Assembly (NCBI GenBank): GCA_016771945.1 | Contig: QZLF01000004.1 | Location: forward strand, 1 to 64,000 | Source: Candidatus Leucobacter sulfamidivorax | GTDB taxonomy: Bacteria > Actinomycetota > Actinomycetes > Actinomycetales > Microbacteriaceae | Direction: 5' to 3' | Length of the DNA stretch: 64,000 nt | Shown: one piece after another, positions 9,481 to 17,583 of the stretch | Layout of the letters: every line of letters begins with the position of its first letter | Position numbering within the stretch: the stretch's first letter is position 1 | Position numbers and translations under genes: made by a program | The notes under the pieces: generated by a model | Told to the model about the DNA's origin: nothing | The model's input: the letters and a program-made list of their open reading frames with translations, nothing else | The model's database searches: none

Positions 9481-9625
9481 GTCGCTCTCCTGTGTCGTCT
9501 TCTCGTCCGGTGGATCGTGATCGGTGCCGCCCGGCCGAGTGCCGAAGCTGCGGTAGTTCCATCATTGGGGGTGTCGAGAAGGGTGATCCGAGGTTTTCGG
9601 GGGTGAAATTTCCGATTATTTCTAC

Positions 9626-9643
9626 TTGCCGGAATTTTGCCGG
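9626..9643 (+). promoter_or_regulatory. Direct repeat TTGCCGG x2, candidate RamB operator
   Basis: TTGCCGG occurs at 9626-9632 and 9637-9643, spaced 11 bp start to start (one helical turn), in the intergenic region between aceA and the ramB-like gene and just before the latter's start. The half sites (ACTTGCC, ATTTTGCC) partly resemble the published RamB core with TTTGC. The same stretch read on the minus strand contains TAGAAATAAT, a possible -10 of aceA. Function is inferred from position only. Confidence 0.4.
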
Positions 9644-9652
9644 GGTGGCAGC

Positions 9653-11146
9653 ATGGTGGACATGCTCACCGCCGCACCCGATCAGACCCAGACGCTCGCA
9701 CCGCCCGCCGACGAGGGGGAGGCCGACGCGCTCGTGCTCGGCCGCCGCATCCGCGAGCGCCGCACCCGGCTCGGCATGAAGCTCGAGCAGCTCGCCGCCG
9801 CGATCGATCGCGCCCCCTCGCAGATCTCGGCCATCGAGAACGGCCGCCGCGAGCCGCGGCTCCCGATCCTGCGGGCCCTCGCGCAGGCGCTCGACTGCAC
9901 CGTCGACGAGCTGCTCGCCGACGAGGCGCCGAACGAGCGGGCGGCGCTCGAGATCGCCGTCGAGCGCGCGCAGCGCGGGCCGGTCTTCCGGTCGCTCGGG
10001 ATCCGCCCGATCCGCGTCTCGAAGGCGACGCCCGACGACACGCTGCAGGCGGTGCTCGGCCTGCACCAGGAGGTCGAGCGACTGCACCGGGAGCGGGCGG
10101 CGACGCCCGAAGAGGCCCGCCGCGCGAACACCGAGCTGCGCGCCGAGATGCGCGTGCGCGGCAACTACTACCCCGAGCTCGAGGCGGCGGCGGCGAAGCT
10201 GCTCGACTCGGTCGGCTACTCGGGCGGGCCCGTCTCGCAGCAGAGCGTCGCAGGCATCGCCGAGCGGCTCGGCTTCACCCTGCACTACGTGGGCGACCTG
10301 CCGCATTCGACCCGCTCGGTCATCGACCAGCGCAACGGCAGGATCTACCTGAGCAGCACCCTGCCCTCGCGCGATGCGCGGGCGCCGATCCTGCGGGCCC
10401 TCGCGAGCGTCGTCTGCGGGCACGAGGAGCCGCGAGGCTACGGCGGCTTCCTGCGCCAGCGCGTCGAGGCGAACTACCTCGCGGGAGCGGTGCTGCTGCC
10501 GGAGGCGAGCGCCGTCGCCGCCCTCGCCGAGGCGAAGAAGCTGCGGCAGATCTCGATGGAGGATCTGCGAGACGCGTTCGGCGTGTCCTACGAGATGGCG
10601 GCGCACCGCTTCACGAACCTGGCGACCCGGCATCTCGATCTCGAGGTGCACTTCATGAAGGCGCACGAGTCGGGCGCGCTCATCAAGGCCTACGAGAACG
10701 ACGGCGTGCGCTTCCCCTCCGACGCGCTGGGCAACCTCGAGGGGGCGTCCGTCTGCCGCAACTGGACCGCGCGCACCGTGTTCAGCCAGCCGGATCTCTT
10801 CAACCCCTGGTACCAGTACACCGACATGGCGTCGGGCGGCACCTACTGGTGCACCTCGCGGGTCGAGAAGGCGAAGGAGGGGCAGTACTCGGTGAGCGTC
10901 GGGGTGCCCTTCGACGGGGTGAAGTGGTTCCGCGGGCGGGAGACGAAGCATCGCACCCGCTCCGACTGCCCGGACGAGCGCTGCTGCCGCCGGGCGAGCG
11001 ACGAGCTCACCCGCAAGTGGGACAGCGCGGCGTGGCCCGAGGCGGCCACGCCCACGAGCCTCCTGGCCGCGCTGCCCACGGGCACCTTCCCCGGTGTCGA
11101 CGCCCACGAGGTGTACGAGTTCCTGGAAGCGCATGAACAGGGGTGA
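9653..11146 (+). CDS. ramB: RamB-type XRE/ImmA-like transcriptional regulator of acetate metabolism
   Basis: Short-chain-fatty-acyl regulator family. From the ATG at 9653 (497 residues): an N-terminal XRE helix-turn-helix at about 30-85 (GMKLEQLAAAIDRAPSQISA), a middle ImmA/IrrE-like domain with a degenerate HExxH-type site (VVCGHEEPRG), and a C-terminal DUF2083-type region with many Cys (YWCTS, DCPDERCCRR) that may bind metal. RamB controls aceA, aceB and acetate activation genes in Corynebacterium and Mycobacterium, and it is divergent from aceA here. The start could also be ATG 9662; the TTG at 9626 lies inside the repeat and has no RBS. Confidence 0.88.
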   Translation: MVDMLTAAPDQTQTLAPPADEGEADALVLGRRIRERRTRLGMKLEQLAAAIDRAPSQISAIENGRREPRLPILRALAQALDCTVDELLADEAPNERAALEIAVERAQRGPVFRSLGIRPIRVSKATPDDTLQAVLGLHQEVERLHRERAATPEEARRANTELRAEMRVRGNYYPELEAAAAKLLDSVGYSGGPVSQQSVAGIAERLGFTLHYVGDLPHSTRSVIDQRNGRIYLSSTLPSRDARAPILRALASVVCGHEEPRGYGGFLRQRVEANYLAGAVLLPEASAVAALAEAKKLRQISMEDLRDAFGVSYEMAAHRFTNLATRHLDLEVHFMKAHESGALIKAYENDGVRFPSDALGNLEGASVCRNWTARTVFSQPDLFNPWYQYTDMASGGTYWCTSRVEKAKEGQYSVSVGVPFDGVKWFRGRETKHRTRSDCPDERCCRRASDELTRKWDSAAWPEAATPTSLLAALPTGTFPGVDAHEVYEFLEAHEQG

Positions 11147-11238
11147 CTCGGGATGCGCGCGCGGCAGCGCTGCGATAACGTAGAGATAACGGGTGCGATC
11201 CGCCGCCCGATCCGCCGCGAACGAGAGTGGGTGACGCC

Positions 11239-11703
11239 GTGAACGCCGAACGCGAGACCCGCCGGGCGGGCGATACGGAGGCGCGCGCCACCCAGCAGTT
11301 CCGCGAGGATCTCGGCGCGATGATCCGCTCCCACGCCACCGACCTCACGGTCGACGAGCAGGAGGCGGTGCGGGCGCTGCCCACGGGCGCCGCGCTGCTC
11401 GTCGTCCGCCGGGGGGCGAACCTCGGCGCGCGCTTCCTGCTCGACGAGGACAGCACGATCGCCGGTCGTCACCCCGCGGTCGACATCTTCCTCGACGACG
11501 TCACGGTCTCGCGCAAGCACGCCGAGTTCCGGCGCGAGGGCACGAAGTTCTCGGTGCGCGATCTGGGCTCCCTGAACGGCACCTTCTGCGACGGGCACCG
11601 CATCGACGCCGAGACCGTGCTGGAGGACGGCGCCGAGGTGCAGGTGGGCAAGTTCAAGTTCACCTTCTTCGCCTCCCGCTTCGATCTGCCGGATCAGGGG
11701 TAG
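11239..11703 (+). CDS. garA: FHA-domain protein, GarA/OdhI type
   Basis: Small soluble FHA protein (154 residues from GTG 11239, which has GAGAG upstream; GTG 11227 is a weaker alternative). GarA/OdhI binds and inhibits 2-oxoglutarate dehydrogenase and adjusts glutamate metabolism, and phosphorylation near the N-terminus makes it bind its own FHA domain. The FHA domain spans about 64-145 with the phosphothreonine pocket residues G76-R77-H78, S91-R92-K93-H94 and N113-G114. The N-terminal ETTS motif is not intact: the aligned stretch reads A17-T18-Q-Q-F, keeping only one threonine. The gene is followed after 3 bp by the ftsR-like gene, as in Rv1827-Rv1828. Confidence 0.85.
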   Translation: MNAERETRRAGDTEARATQQFREDLGAMIRSHATDLTVDEQEAVRALPTGAALLVVRRGANLGARFLLDEDSTIAGRHPAVDIFLDDVTVSRKHAEFRREGTKFSVRDLGSLNGTFCDGHRIDAETVLEDGAEVQVGKFKFTFFASRFDLPDQG

Positions 11704-11706
11704 CCG

Positions 11707-12381
11707 GTGGCACGTCCGGCTCGCGCGCAGGGCAGCGCGGGGCTTCTCAGCATCGGCCAGGTCCTCGAGCGGCTGCAGGCCGACTTCGCCGACCTCAGCC
11801 CGTCCAAGCTCCGCTTCCTGGAGGAGCAGGAGCTCATCGCGCCGGAGCGCACGAAGTCCGGCTACCGCAAGTTCTCGCAGGCGGACGTCGAGCGGCTCAG
11901 GCTCATCCTGACCCTGCAGCGCGAGCACTACCTGCCGCTGCGGGTGATCGCCGAACTGCTGGGGGAGATGGACGCCGGCCGCGATCCGGTGATCCCGGGG
12001 GCCGCACCCCGCAGCATCTCGAGCATCCTGACGCCCCGCCGCCTGCTGAGCCGGGAGGAGCTGCAGCGCCTCACGGGCGCGTCCTCCCGCTTCATCGGCG
12101 AGGCCATCGCCGCGGGGCTGCTGCCGGCGACCGAGGTGTTCCCGTACGAGACCGTGGCCGAGCTCACCGCCCTGCTGCGCCTCGCCGAGCAGGGGATCAC
12201 GCCGCGCCACCTCCGACCCGTCCGCGTCGCCGCCGAGCGGGAGGCGGAGCTGATCGGGCAGGCCGTCGAGGCCCGGGGCTCGCGACAGGGCAGCCCGAGG
12301 GGCGAGGAGGCGGCGCTCGAGCTCGCGGGACTGCTCGACACGGTGCGGGGCGGCGTGCTGCGCCGCCGGCTGGGCCGCTAG
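11707..12381 (+). CDS. ftsR: MerR-family regulator, FtsR-like
   Basis: 224 residues. An N-terminal winged HTH (LSIGQVLERLQADFADLSPSKLRFLEEQELI...GYRKFSQADVERLRLILTLQ) matches the MerR class; the longer C-terminal part is an Rv1828/FtsR-type domain that carries no metal-binding Cys signature. FtsR activates ftsZ in Corynebacterium glutamicum. GTG start 3 bp after the FHA gene stop, so the two are co-transcribed. The bifunctional nuclease gene (DUF151) that often separates it from the next merR gene is absent here. Repeats upstream of the next gene and of ftsZ share a core (see findings). Confidence 0.82.
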   Translation: MARPARAQGSAGLLSIGQVLERLQADFADLSPSKLRFLEEQELIAPERTKSGYRKFSQADVERLRLILTLQREHYLPLRVIAELLGEMDAGRDPVIPGAAPRSISSILTPRRLLSREELQRLTGASSRFIGEAIAAGLLPATEVFPYETVAELTALLRLAEQGITPRHLRPVRVAAEREAELIGQAVEARGSRQGSPRGEEAALELAGLLDTVRGGVLRRRLGR

Positions 12382-12390
12382 CGCGACACA

Positions 12391-12443
12391 CCTAAAGTTT
12401 TAGTTGAAGGTTAATTGCTCCAGGTGACCTCGCCGGGTACGGT
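12391..12443 (+). promoter_or_regulatory. merR promoter with FtsR/MerR-type box
   Basis: TTGCTC (12415-12420) and TACGGT (12438-12443) are separated by 17 bp and form a plausible promoter. Directly upstream are the inverted repeat CTAAA-GT-TTTAG (12392-12403) and AGTTGAAGG (12402-12410). The AGTTGAAGG core recurs before ftsZ. A MerR-type regulator site at or upstream of -35 is likely, though which of the two MerR proteins binds is not shown by sequence. Confidence 0.5.
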
Positions 12444-12480
12444 TGAGTGAGCCGTACACGAGAGTCCCGGAAGGATCGCG

Positions 12481-13038
12481 ATGGAGAATTTCACCCCGAA
12501 CTCCACCGCCCCGGGCACCCTCTTCGACGACGGGCTCCCGCAGCCGAACGCGGACGGCGGCTTCAAGGGGGCGGTGGCGGCTCGGGCCGCGGGCATCAGC
12601 TACCGGCAGCTCGACTACTGGGCGCGCACGGGGCTCGTCGAGCCCACCGTGCGCAGCGCCAAGGGCTCCGGATCGCAGCGCCTCTACGGCTTCCGCGACA
12701 TCCTGGTGCTGAAGCTCGTGAAGCGCCTGCTCGACACCGGCATCTCGCTGCAGCAGATCCGCACCGCGGTCGCGCAGCTGCACGAGGCCGGCGTGCACGA
12801 CCTCGCCCAGACGACGCTCATGAGCGACGGCGCGAGCGTCTACCTGTGCACCTCGAACGACGAGGTGATCGACCTCGTGAGCCGCGGGCAGGGCGTGTTC
12901 GGCATCGCCGTGGGCAAGGTGCTGCGCGAGGTCGAGACCTCGCTCGTCGACATGGACGAGCATCGCTCCGCGGAGCCCGCGGACTCGGCGGAGGTCGACG
13001 AGCTCGCGGTGCGCCGCGAGGCGCGCAAGATCGGCTGA
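12481..13038 (+). CDS. MerR-family transcriptional regulator (Rv1830-like)
   Basis: 185 residues. N-terminal MerR HTH: GGFKGAVAARAAGISYRQLDYWARTGLVEPTVR, then QRLYGFRDILVLKLVKRLLDTGISLQQIRTAV. The C-terminal part (about 105-155; SVYLCTSNDEVIDLVSRGQGVF) is typical of the Rv1830 family and holds no obvious ligand-binding Cys. Located after the garA-ftsR pair as in mycobacteria and corynebacteria but with its own promoter 99 bp downstream of ftsR. RBS GGAAGGA before the ATG. Targets are unknown to me. Confidence 0.85.
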   Translation: MENFTPNSTAPGTLFDDGLPQPNADGGFKGAVAARAAGISYRQLDYWARTGLVEPTVRSAKGSGSQRLYGFRDILVLKLVKRLLDTGISLQQIRTAVAQLHEAGVHDLAQTTLMSDGASVYLCTSNDEVIDLVSRGQGVFGIAVGKVLREVETSLVDMDEHRSAEPADSAEVDELAVRREARKIG

Positions 13039-13061
13039 CCGCGGAGCGGCTCCGGCGGCCG

Positions 13062-13994
13062 CTACTCGTCGGGGGTAAAGGCGTCCTCGCTCTGGTCGCC
13101 CGACTCGACGGCGACCACGGGGGAGTCCGCGCGCTCCTCGGAGAAGGCCACCGTGGCCGACTGCCGGGCGCCGCCGCCCGCCGCCCCGCCGACCCTCGAC
13201 GCGCCCTCGCCCGACTGCATGGAGTGCAGCACCTGGTCGAGCACGTCGTCGAAGTAGCCGGCCATCTCCTGGGCGTGCTCGCCGGGCCACATGTGCACGG
13301 GCTTGGCCGCGCCCTGCGCCTGCTGCAGCGAGGTGCGCTCGGGGAGCTGCGGGCTCAGCACCAGCGGCCCGAACATCTCCTTCAGCTCGCGGATGCGGAA
13401 CTGGTGCTCCATCGACTGGGGCCGGGTGCGGTTGATGAGGATGCCGAGGGGCTGCAGGCGGGGGCTCACGCCGCGGCGGATCTCCTCGATCGCGCGCAGC
13501 GCGCGATCCGCGGCCGAGACCGAGAAGAGCCCCGGCTCCGCCACCACGAGCACGCGGTCGCTGGCCGCCCAGGCGGTGCGGGTGAGCGCGTTGAGCGACG
13601 GGGCGCAGTCGATGATCACGAGATCGTAGTCGGCCTCGACGCTCGCGAGCGCCTCCTCGAGCTTCCAGATCTCGCGCACGGTCGGGTGGGGGCCGTCGAA
13701 GTTGATCGCGGAGGGGCTGCCGACGAGGAGATCGATGGATCCCTCGTGGTGCTGGTTCCAGCCGCTCGGGGCGATCGCACGGCGGACCGTCCGCTCCTTC
13801 GGGTTCTCGAGCACGTCGGCGATGTTGGCGTAGTCCTCGGGGTTCACGTCGAGGCCGGTCGAGGCGTCCGACTGCGGATCGAGGTCGACCACCAGCGTGC
13901 GCAGACCCCGGGAGAACGATGCGGATGCCAGTCCGAGGGCGACGGTGGTCTTGCCGACGCCGCCTTTGAGGGAGCTCACGCTGAGTACATGCAC
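13062..13994 (-). CDS. Orphan ParA/MinD-family ATPase
   Basis: 310 residues. Deviant Walker A KGGVGKTT at 10-17, the Asp-rich VVDLDPQSDAST segment and VIIDCAPSLNALT define a ParA/Soj-type ATPase. No parB and no parS-like cluster is next to it, and the chromosomal parAB pair normally sits near oriC, so this is a second copy. The C-terminal ~60 residues are low-complexity (Gly/Ala/Ser) after DQVLHSMQSGE. Convergent with the merR gene (24 bp apart). Actinobacterial orphan ParAs position polar or carbon-metabolism assemblies in some cases; nothing in the sequence says which cargo applies here. Confidence 0.82.
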   Translation of the reverse strand: MHVLSVSSLKGGVGKTTVALGLASASFSRGLRTLVVDLDPQSDASTGLDVNPEDYANIADVLENPKERTVRRAIAPSGWNQHHEGSIDLLVGSPSAINFDGPHPTVREIWKLEEALASVEADYDLVIIDCAPSLNALTRTAWAASDRVLVVAEPGLFSVSAADRALRAIEEIRRGVSPRLQPLGILINRTRPQSMEHQFRIRELKEMFGPLVLSPQLPERTSLQQAQGAAKPVHMWPGEHAQEMAGYFDDVLDQVLHSMQSGEGASRVGGAAGGGARQSATVAFSEERADSPVVAVESGDQSEDAFTPDE

Positions 13995-14075
13995 GCCTCA
14001 AGTGTAGAGGCGCGGTGCCTGGAAGTTCAAAGGAGTGCGCGGACGCGCCTCGGTGACCGCGAACCAGAGCGCAAG

Positions 14076-14119
14076 ATATCTCGATATCGAGATATACCGG
14101 TCGCCTCGCGGTGTAGGCT
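14076..14119 (+). promoter_or_regulatory. 20-bp perfect palindrome at the pyc promoter
   Basis: ATATCTCGATATCGAGATAT (14076-14095) is a perfect inverted repeat. TAGGCT (14114-14119) is a candidate -10, which puts the -35 position at about 14091-14096, inside the right arm. A homodimeric repressor or activator bound here could control pyc directly. No cognate regulator gene is adjacent. Confidence 0.6.
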
Positions 14120-14167
14120 GATCCTCGGTCATCAATTCCCCTGGGCACAACCTTTCGAGGGAGCAGC

Positions 14168-17100
14168 ATGTTCAAGAAGATCCTGGTCGCCAACCGCGGC
14201 GAGATCGCGATCCGCGCCTTTCGCGCCGCATACGAGCTCGGTGCGCGCACCGTGGCGGTCTTCCCCTACGAGGACCGCAACTCGCTGCATCGGCTGAAGG
14301 CCGACGAGGCGTACCTGATCGGCACCGAGGGCCACCCGGTGCGGGCGTACCTGAACGTGCAGGAGATCGTGCGCGTCGCGAAGGAGTGCGGCGCCGACGC
14401 GATCTACCCGGGCTACGGCTTCCTCAGCGAGAACCCCGAGCTGGCGGCCGCGGCGGCCGCGGCGGGCATCACCTTCATCGGCCCGGGCAAGGAGGCCCTG
14501 GAGATGGCGGGCAACAAGGTCGCCGCGAAGGAGCACGCGATCGCCGCCGGCGTGCCGGTGCTCAGGAGCACCCCGCCATCGACCGACATCGACGCCCTCA
14601 TCGCCGGCGCGAACGAGATCGGCTTCCCGGTCTTCGCCAAGGCGGTCGCCGGGGGCGGCGGCCGCGGCATGCGCCGCGTCGAGCGTCCCGAGGATCTGCG
14701 CGACGCCCTCGAGAGCGCGATGCGCGAGGCCGACAGCGCCTTCGGCGACCCGACCATGTTCATCGAGCAGGCCGTGCTGCGCCCGCGCCACATCGAGGTG
14801 CAGGTGCTGGCGGATCGCACGGGCGCCACCGTGCACCTCTACGAGCGCGACTGCTCGGTGCAGCGCCGCCACCAGAAGGTGGTCGAGATCGCCCCGGCGC
14901 CGAACCTCGACGAGGCCACGCGGGACGCCCTCACCCGCGATGCGATCGCGTTCGCGAAGTCGATCGGTTACGAGAACGCCGGCACCGTCGAGTTCCTGCT
15001 CGACACCGAGGGCGCCCGGGCCGGCGAGCACGTCTTCATCGAGATGAACCCGCGCATCCAGGTCGAGCACACGGTGACCGAAGAGGTCACGGACGTCGAC
15101 CTCGTGCAGGCGCAGATGCGCATCGCCGCGGGGGAGACGCTGGAGGAGCTGGGGCTCACGCAGGATCGCATCCAGCTGCGCGGCGCGGCGCTGCAGTGCC
15201 GCATCACCACCGAGGACCCGGCGAACGACTTCCGCCCCGACCTCGGGCGCATCACCACCTACCGCTCGCCCGGCGGCGGCGGCGTGCGCCTCGACGGCGG
15301 CACCATCAACCCCGGCGCGCACATCAGCCCGCACTTCGACTCGATGCTCGCGAAGCTCACCTGCCGCGGCCGCGACTTCGAGGCCGCCGTGGTGCGCGCG
15401 CGTCGCGCCCTCGCCGAGTTCCGCATCCGCGGCGTGGCCACGAACATCCCCTTCCTGCAGGCCGTGCTCGACGACCCCGACTTCCAGGCGGGCGACGTCA
15501 GCACCGCCTTCATCGGCGAGCGCCCCGAGCTGCTCACGCTGAACCGCCCGCAGGACCGCGCCACGCGCGTGCTGCAGTACCTCGCCGACGTCACGGTGAA
15601 CCAGCCGAACGGCGAGCGCCCCGGCACGGTCGACCCCGCGGTGAAGCTGCCGATCGTCGACCTCGACGCGCAGGCCCCCGCCGGCAGCCGCCAGCGGCTG
15701 CTCGAGCTCGGCCCCGAGGGCTTCGCCCGGGCGCTGCGCGAGCAGACCGCGCTCGCCGTCACCGAGACGACCTTCCGCGACGCGCACCAGAGCCTGCTGG
15801 CCACGCGCGTCCGCTCGAAGGACCTCATCGCGGCGGCTCCCTACGTCGCACGGCTCACCCCGCAGCTGCTCTCGGTCGAAGCCTGGGGCGGCGCGACCTA
15901 CGACGTCGCCCTGCGCTTCCTCGCCGAGGATCCCTGGGAGCGCCTCGCGGGCCTGCGCCAGGCCATGCCGAACGTGCCGATCCAGATGCTGCTGCGCGGT
16001 CAGAACACGGTGGGCTACACTCCGTACCCGTCCAAGGTCGCCCAGGCCTTCGTCCGGGAGGCGGCGGCGACGGGCATCGACATCTTCCGCATCTTCGACG
16101 CGCTGAACGACGTGAACCAGATGCGGGTCGCGATCGACGCGGTGCGCGAGACGGGCACCGCGGTCGCCGAGGTCGCGATGTCGTACACGGGCAACCTGCT
16201 GAGCCCGGCCGAGGACAAGTACACGCTCGACTACTACCTGCGCCTGGCCGAGAGCATCGTCGACACCGGCGCCCACATCCTGGCGATCAAGGACATGGCG
16301 GGCCTCCTGCGCCCGGCCGCCGCCGCGAAGCTCGTCTCCGCGCTGCGCGAGCGCTTCGACCTGCCGGTGCACCTGCACACCCACGACACCCCCGGCGGTC
16401 AGCTCGCGACGCTGCTCGCGGCCTCCGCGGCGGGCGTCGACGCGGTCGACGCGGCCTCCGCGCCGATGGCGGGCACCACCTCGCAGCCCTCGCTCTCCGC
16501 GCTCGTCGCGGCGCTCGCCGACACCGAGCGGGACACGGGCCTCGACGCCGACGCGGTCTACGAGCTCGAGCCGTACTGGGACGCCGTGCGCGCGGCCTAC
16601 CGCCCCTTCGAGTCGGGCCTGCCCTCGCCCACGGGACGCGTGTACACGCACGAGATCCCCGGCGGCCAGCTGTCGAACCTGCGCCAGCAGGCGATCGCGC
16701 TGGGCCTCGCCGACAACTTCGAGAAGATCGAGAACATGTACGCGGCCGCCGACCGCATCCTGGGCCGCATCCCCAAGGTGACCCCGTCGTCGAAGGTGGT
16801 CGGCGATCTCGCCCTGCACCTCGCCGCGGTCGACGCCGATCCGGCCGACTTCGAGGCCAATCCCGAGCGCTACGACGTGCCCGACTCGGTCGTGGGCTTC
16901 CTCGCGGGCGAGCTCGGCGAGATCCCGGGCGGCTGGCCCGAGCCCTTCCGCTCGCGAGTGCTGGCGGGCCGGGAGATCTCGATCGAGGTGGCCCCCGTCT
17001 CGGACGCCGACTCCGCCCTGCTCGACGGCACGAGCGAGGAGCGGCGCGCCACGCTCAACCGGCTGCTCTTCCCGGGCCCCACGGCGCAGTACGCGGCCAC

Positions 17101-17569
17101 CCGCGAGAAGTTCGGCGACCTGTCGGTGCTCGACACCGGGGACTACCTCTACGGCCTCGAGACGGGCGCGGAGCACGCGGTCGACCTCGACCGGGGCGTC
17201 CGCCTCTACGTGGGCCTCGAGGCGATCGGCGAGGCCGACGACAAGGGACTGCGCACCGTCATGGTGCGGGTGAACGGCCAGCTGCGCCCGGTCTTCGTCA
17301 AGGACGAGCGCATCACCGTCACCGCCGCCGTCGCGGAGAAGGCGGATCGCGGCAACCCCGGCCACGTCGCCGCGCCCTTCTCGGGCACGGTCACCGTGAA
17401 GGTCTCGGCGGGCGATCAGGTCGAGGCCGGCCAGGTGGTCGCGACGATCGAGGCGATGAAGATGGAGGCGGGGATCACCGCTCCCGTCTCCGGCCGCGTC
17501 GCCCGCGTCGCCTTCGACGGCGCCCGCGGGGTGGAGGCCGGCGACCTGCTGCTCGTCGTCGAAGAGTAG
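14168..17569 (+). CDS. pyc: Pyruvate carboxylase
   Basis: Biotin enzyme that carboxylates pyruvate to oxaloacetate (ATP + bicarbonate), replenishing the TCA cycle. 1133 residues with all domains in one chain: biotin carboxylase with ATP-grasp (FKKILVANRGEIAIR at the N-terminus, AGGGGRGMR near 160-170, EMNPRIQVEHTVTE near 290-305), carboxyltransferase (ETTFRDAHQSLLATRVR near 535, metal-binding HLHTHDT near 737) and C-terminal biotinyl domain with AMKMEA (biotinylated Lys1098). The ATG is preceded by GAGGGAGCAGC. def follows after 14 bp. Together with the glyoxylate genes and GarA it concentrates control of TCA carbon flow in this region. Confidence 0.97.
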   Translation: MFKKILVANRGEIAIRAFRAAYELGARTVAVFPYEDRNSLHRLKADEAYLIGTEGHPVRAYLNVQEIVRVAKECGADAIYPGYGFLSENPELAAAAAAAGITFIGPGKEALEMAGNKVAAKEHAIAAGVPVLRSTPPSTDIDALIAGANEIGFPVFAKAVAGGGGRGMRRVERPEDLRDALESAMREADSAFGDPTMFIEQAVLRPRHIEVQVLADRTGATVHLYERDCSVQRRHQKVVEIAPAPNLDEATRDALTRDAIAFAKSIGYENAGTVEFLLDTEGARAGEHVFIEMNPRIQVEHTVTEEVTDVDLVQAQMRIAAGETLEELGLTQDRIQLRGAALQCRITTEDPANDFRPDLGRITTYRSPGGGGVRLDGGTINPGAHISPHFDSMLAKLTCRGRDFEAAVVRARRALAEFRIRGVATNIPFLQAVLDDPDFQAGDVSTAFIGERPELLTLNRPQDRATRVLQYLADVTVNQPNGERPGTVDPAVKLPIVDLDAQAPAGSRQRLLELGPEGFARALREQTALAVTETTFRDAHQSLLATRVRSKDLIAAAPYVARLTPQLLSVEAWGGATYDVALRFLAEDPWERLAGLRQAMPNVPIQMLLRGQNTVGYTPYPSKVAQAFVREAAATGIDIFRIFDALNDVNQMRVAIDAVRETGTAVAEVAMSYTGNLLSPAEDKYTLDYYLRLAESIVDTGAHILAIKDMAGLLRPAAAAKLVSALRERFDLPVHLHTHDTPGGQLATLLAASAAGVDAVDAASAPMAGTTSQPSLSALVAALADTERDTGLDADAVYELEPYWDAVRAAYRPFESGLPSPTGRVYTHEIPGGQLSNLRQQAIALGLADNFEKIENMYAAADRILGRIPKVTPSSKVVGDLALHLAAVDADPADFEANPERYDVPDSVVGFLAGELGEIPGGWPEPFRSRVLAGREISIEVAPVSDADSALLDGTSEERRATLNRLLFPGPTAQYAATREKFGDLSVLDTGDYLYGLETGAEHAVDLDRGVRLYVGLEAIGEADDKGLRTVMVRVNGQLRPVFVKDERITVTAAVAEKADRGNPGHVAAPFSGTVTVKVSAGDQVEAGQVVATIEAMKMEAGITAPVSGRVARVAFDGARGVEAGDLLLVVEE

Positions 17570-17583
17570 GCGGGGGAGCAGCC

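Noticed and set aside
12447-14297. Long plus-strand frame across the merR-parA convergent pair
   Set aside because: It spans two real genes on both strands, the intergenic palindrome and the pyc start. No recognisable domain.
14132-17365. 1077-codon open frame on the minus strand across pyc
   Set aside because: It is a shadow of pyruvate carboxylase produced by GC-rich third positions; its translation is rich in R, A, V and H with no domain, and pyc is intact on the other strand.
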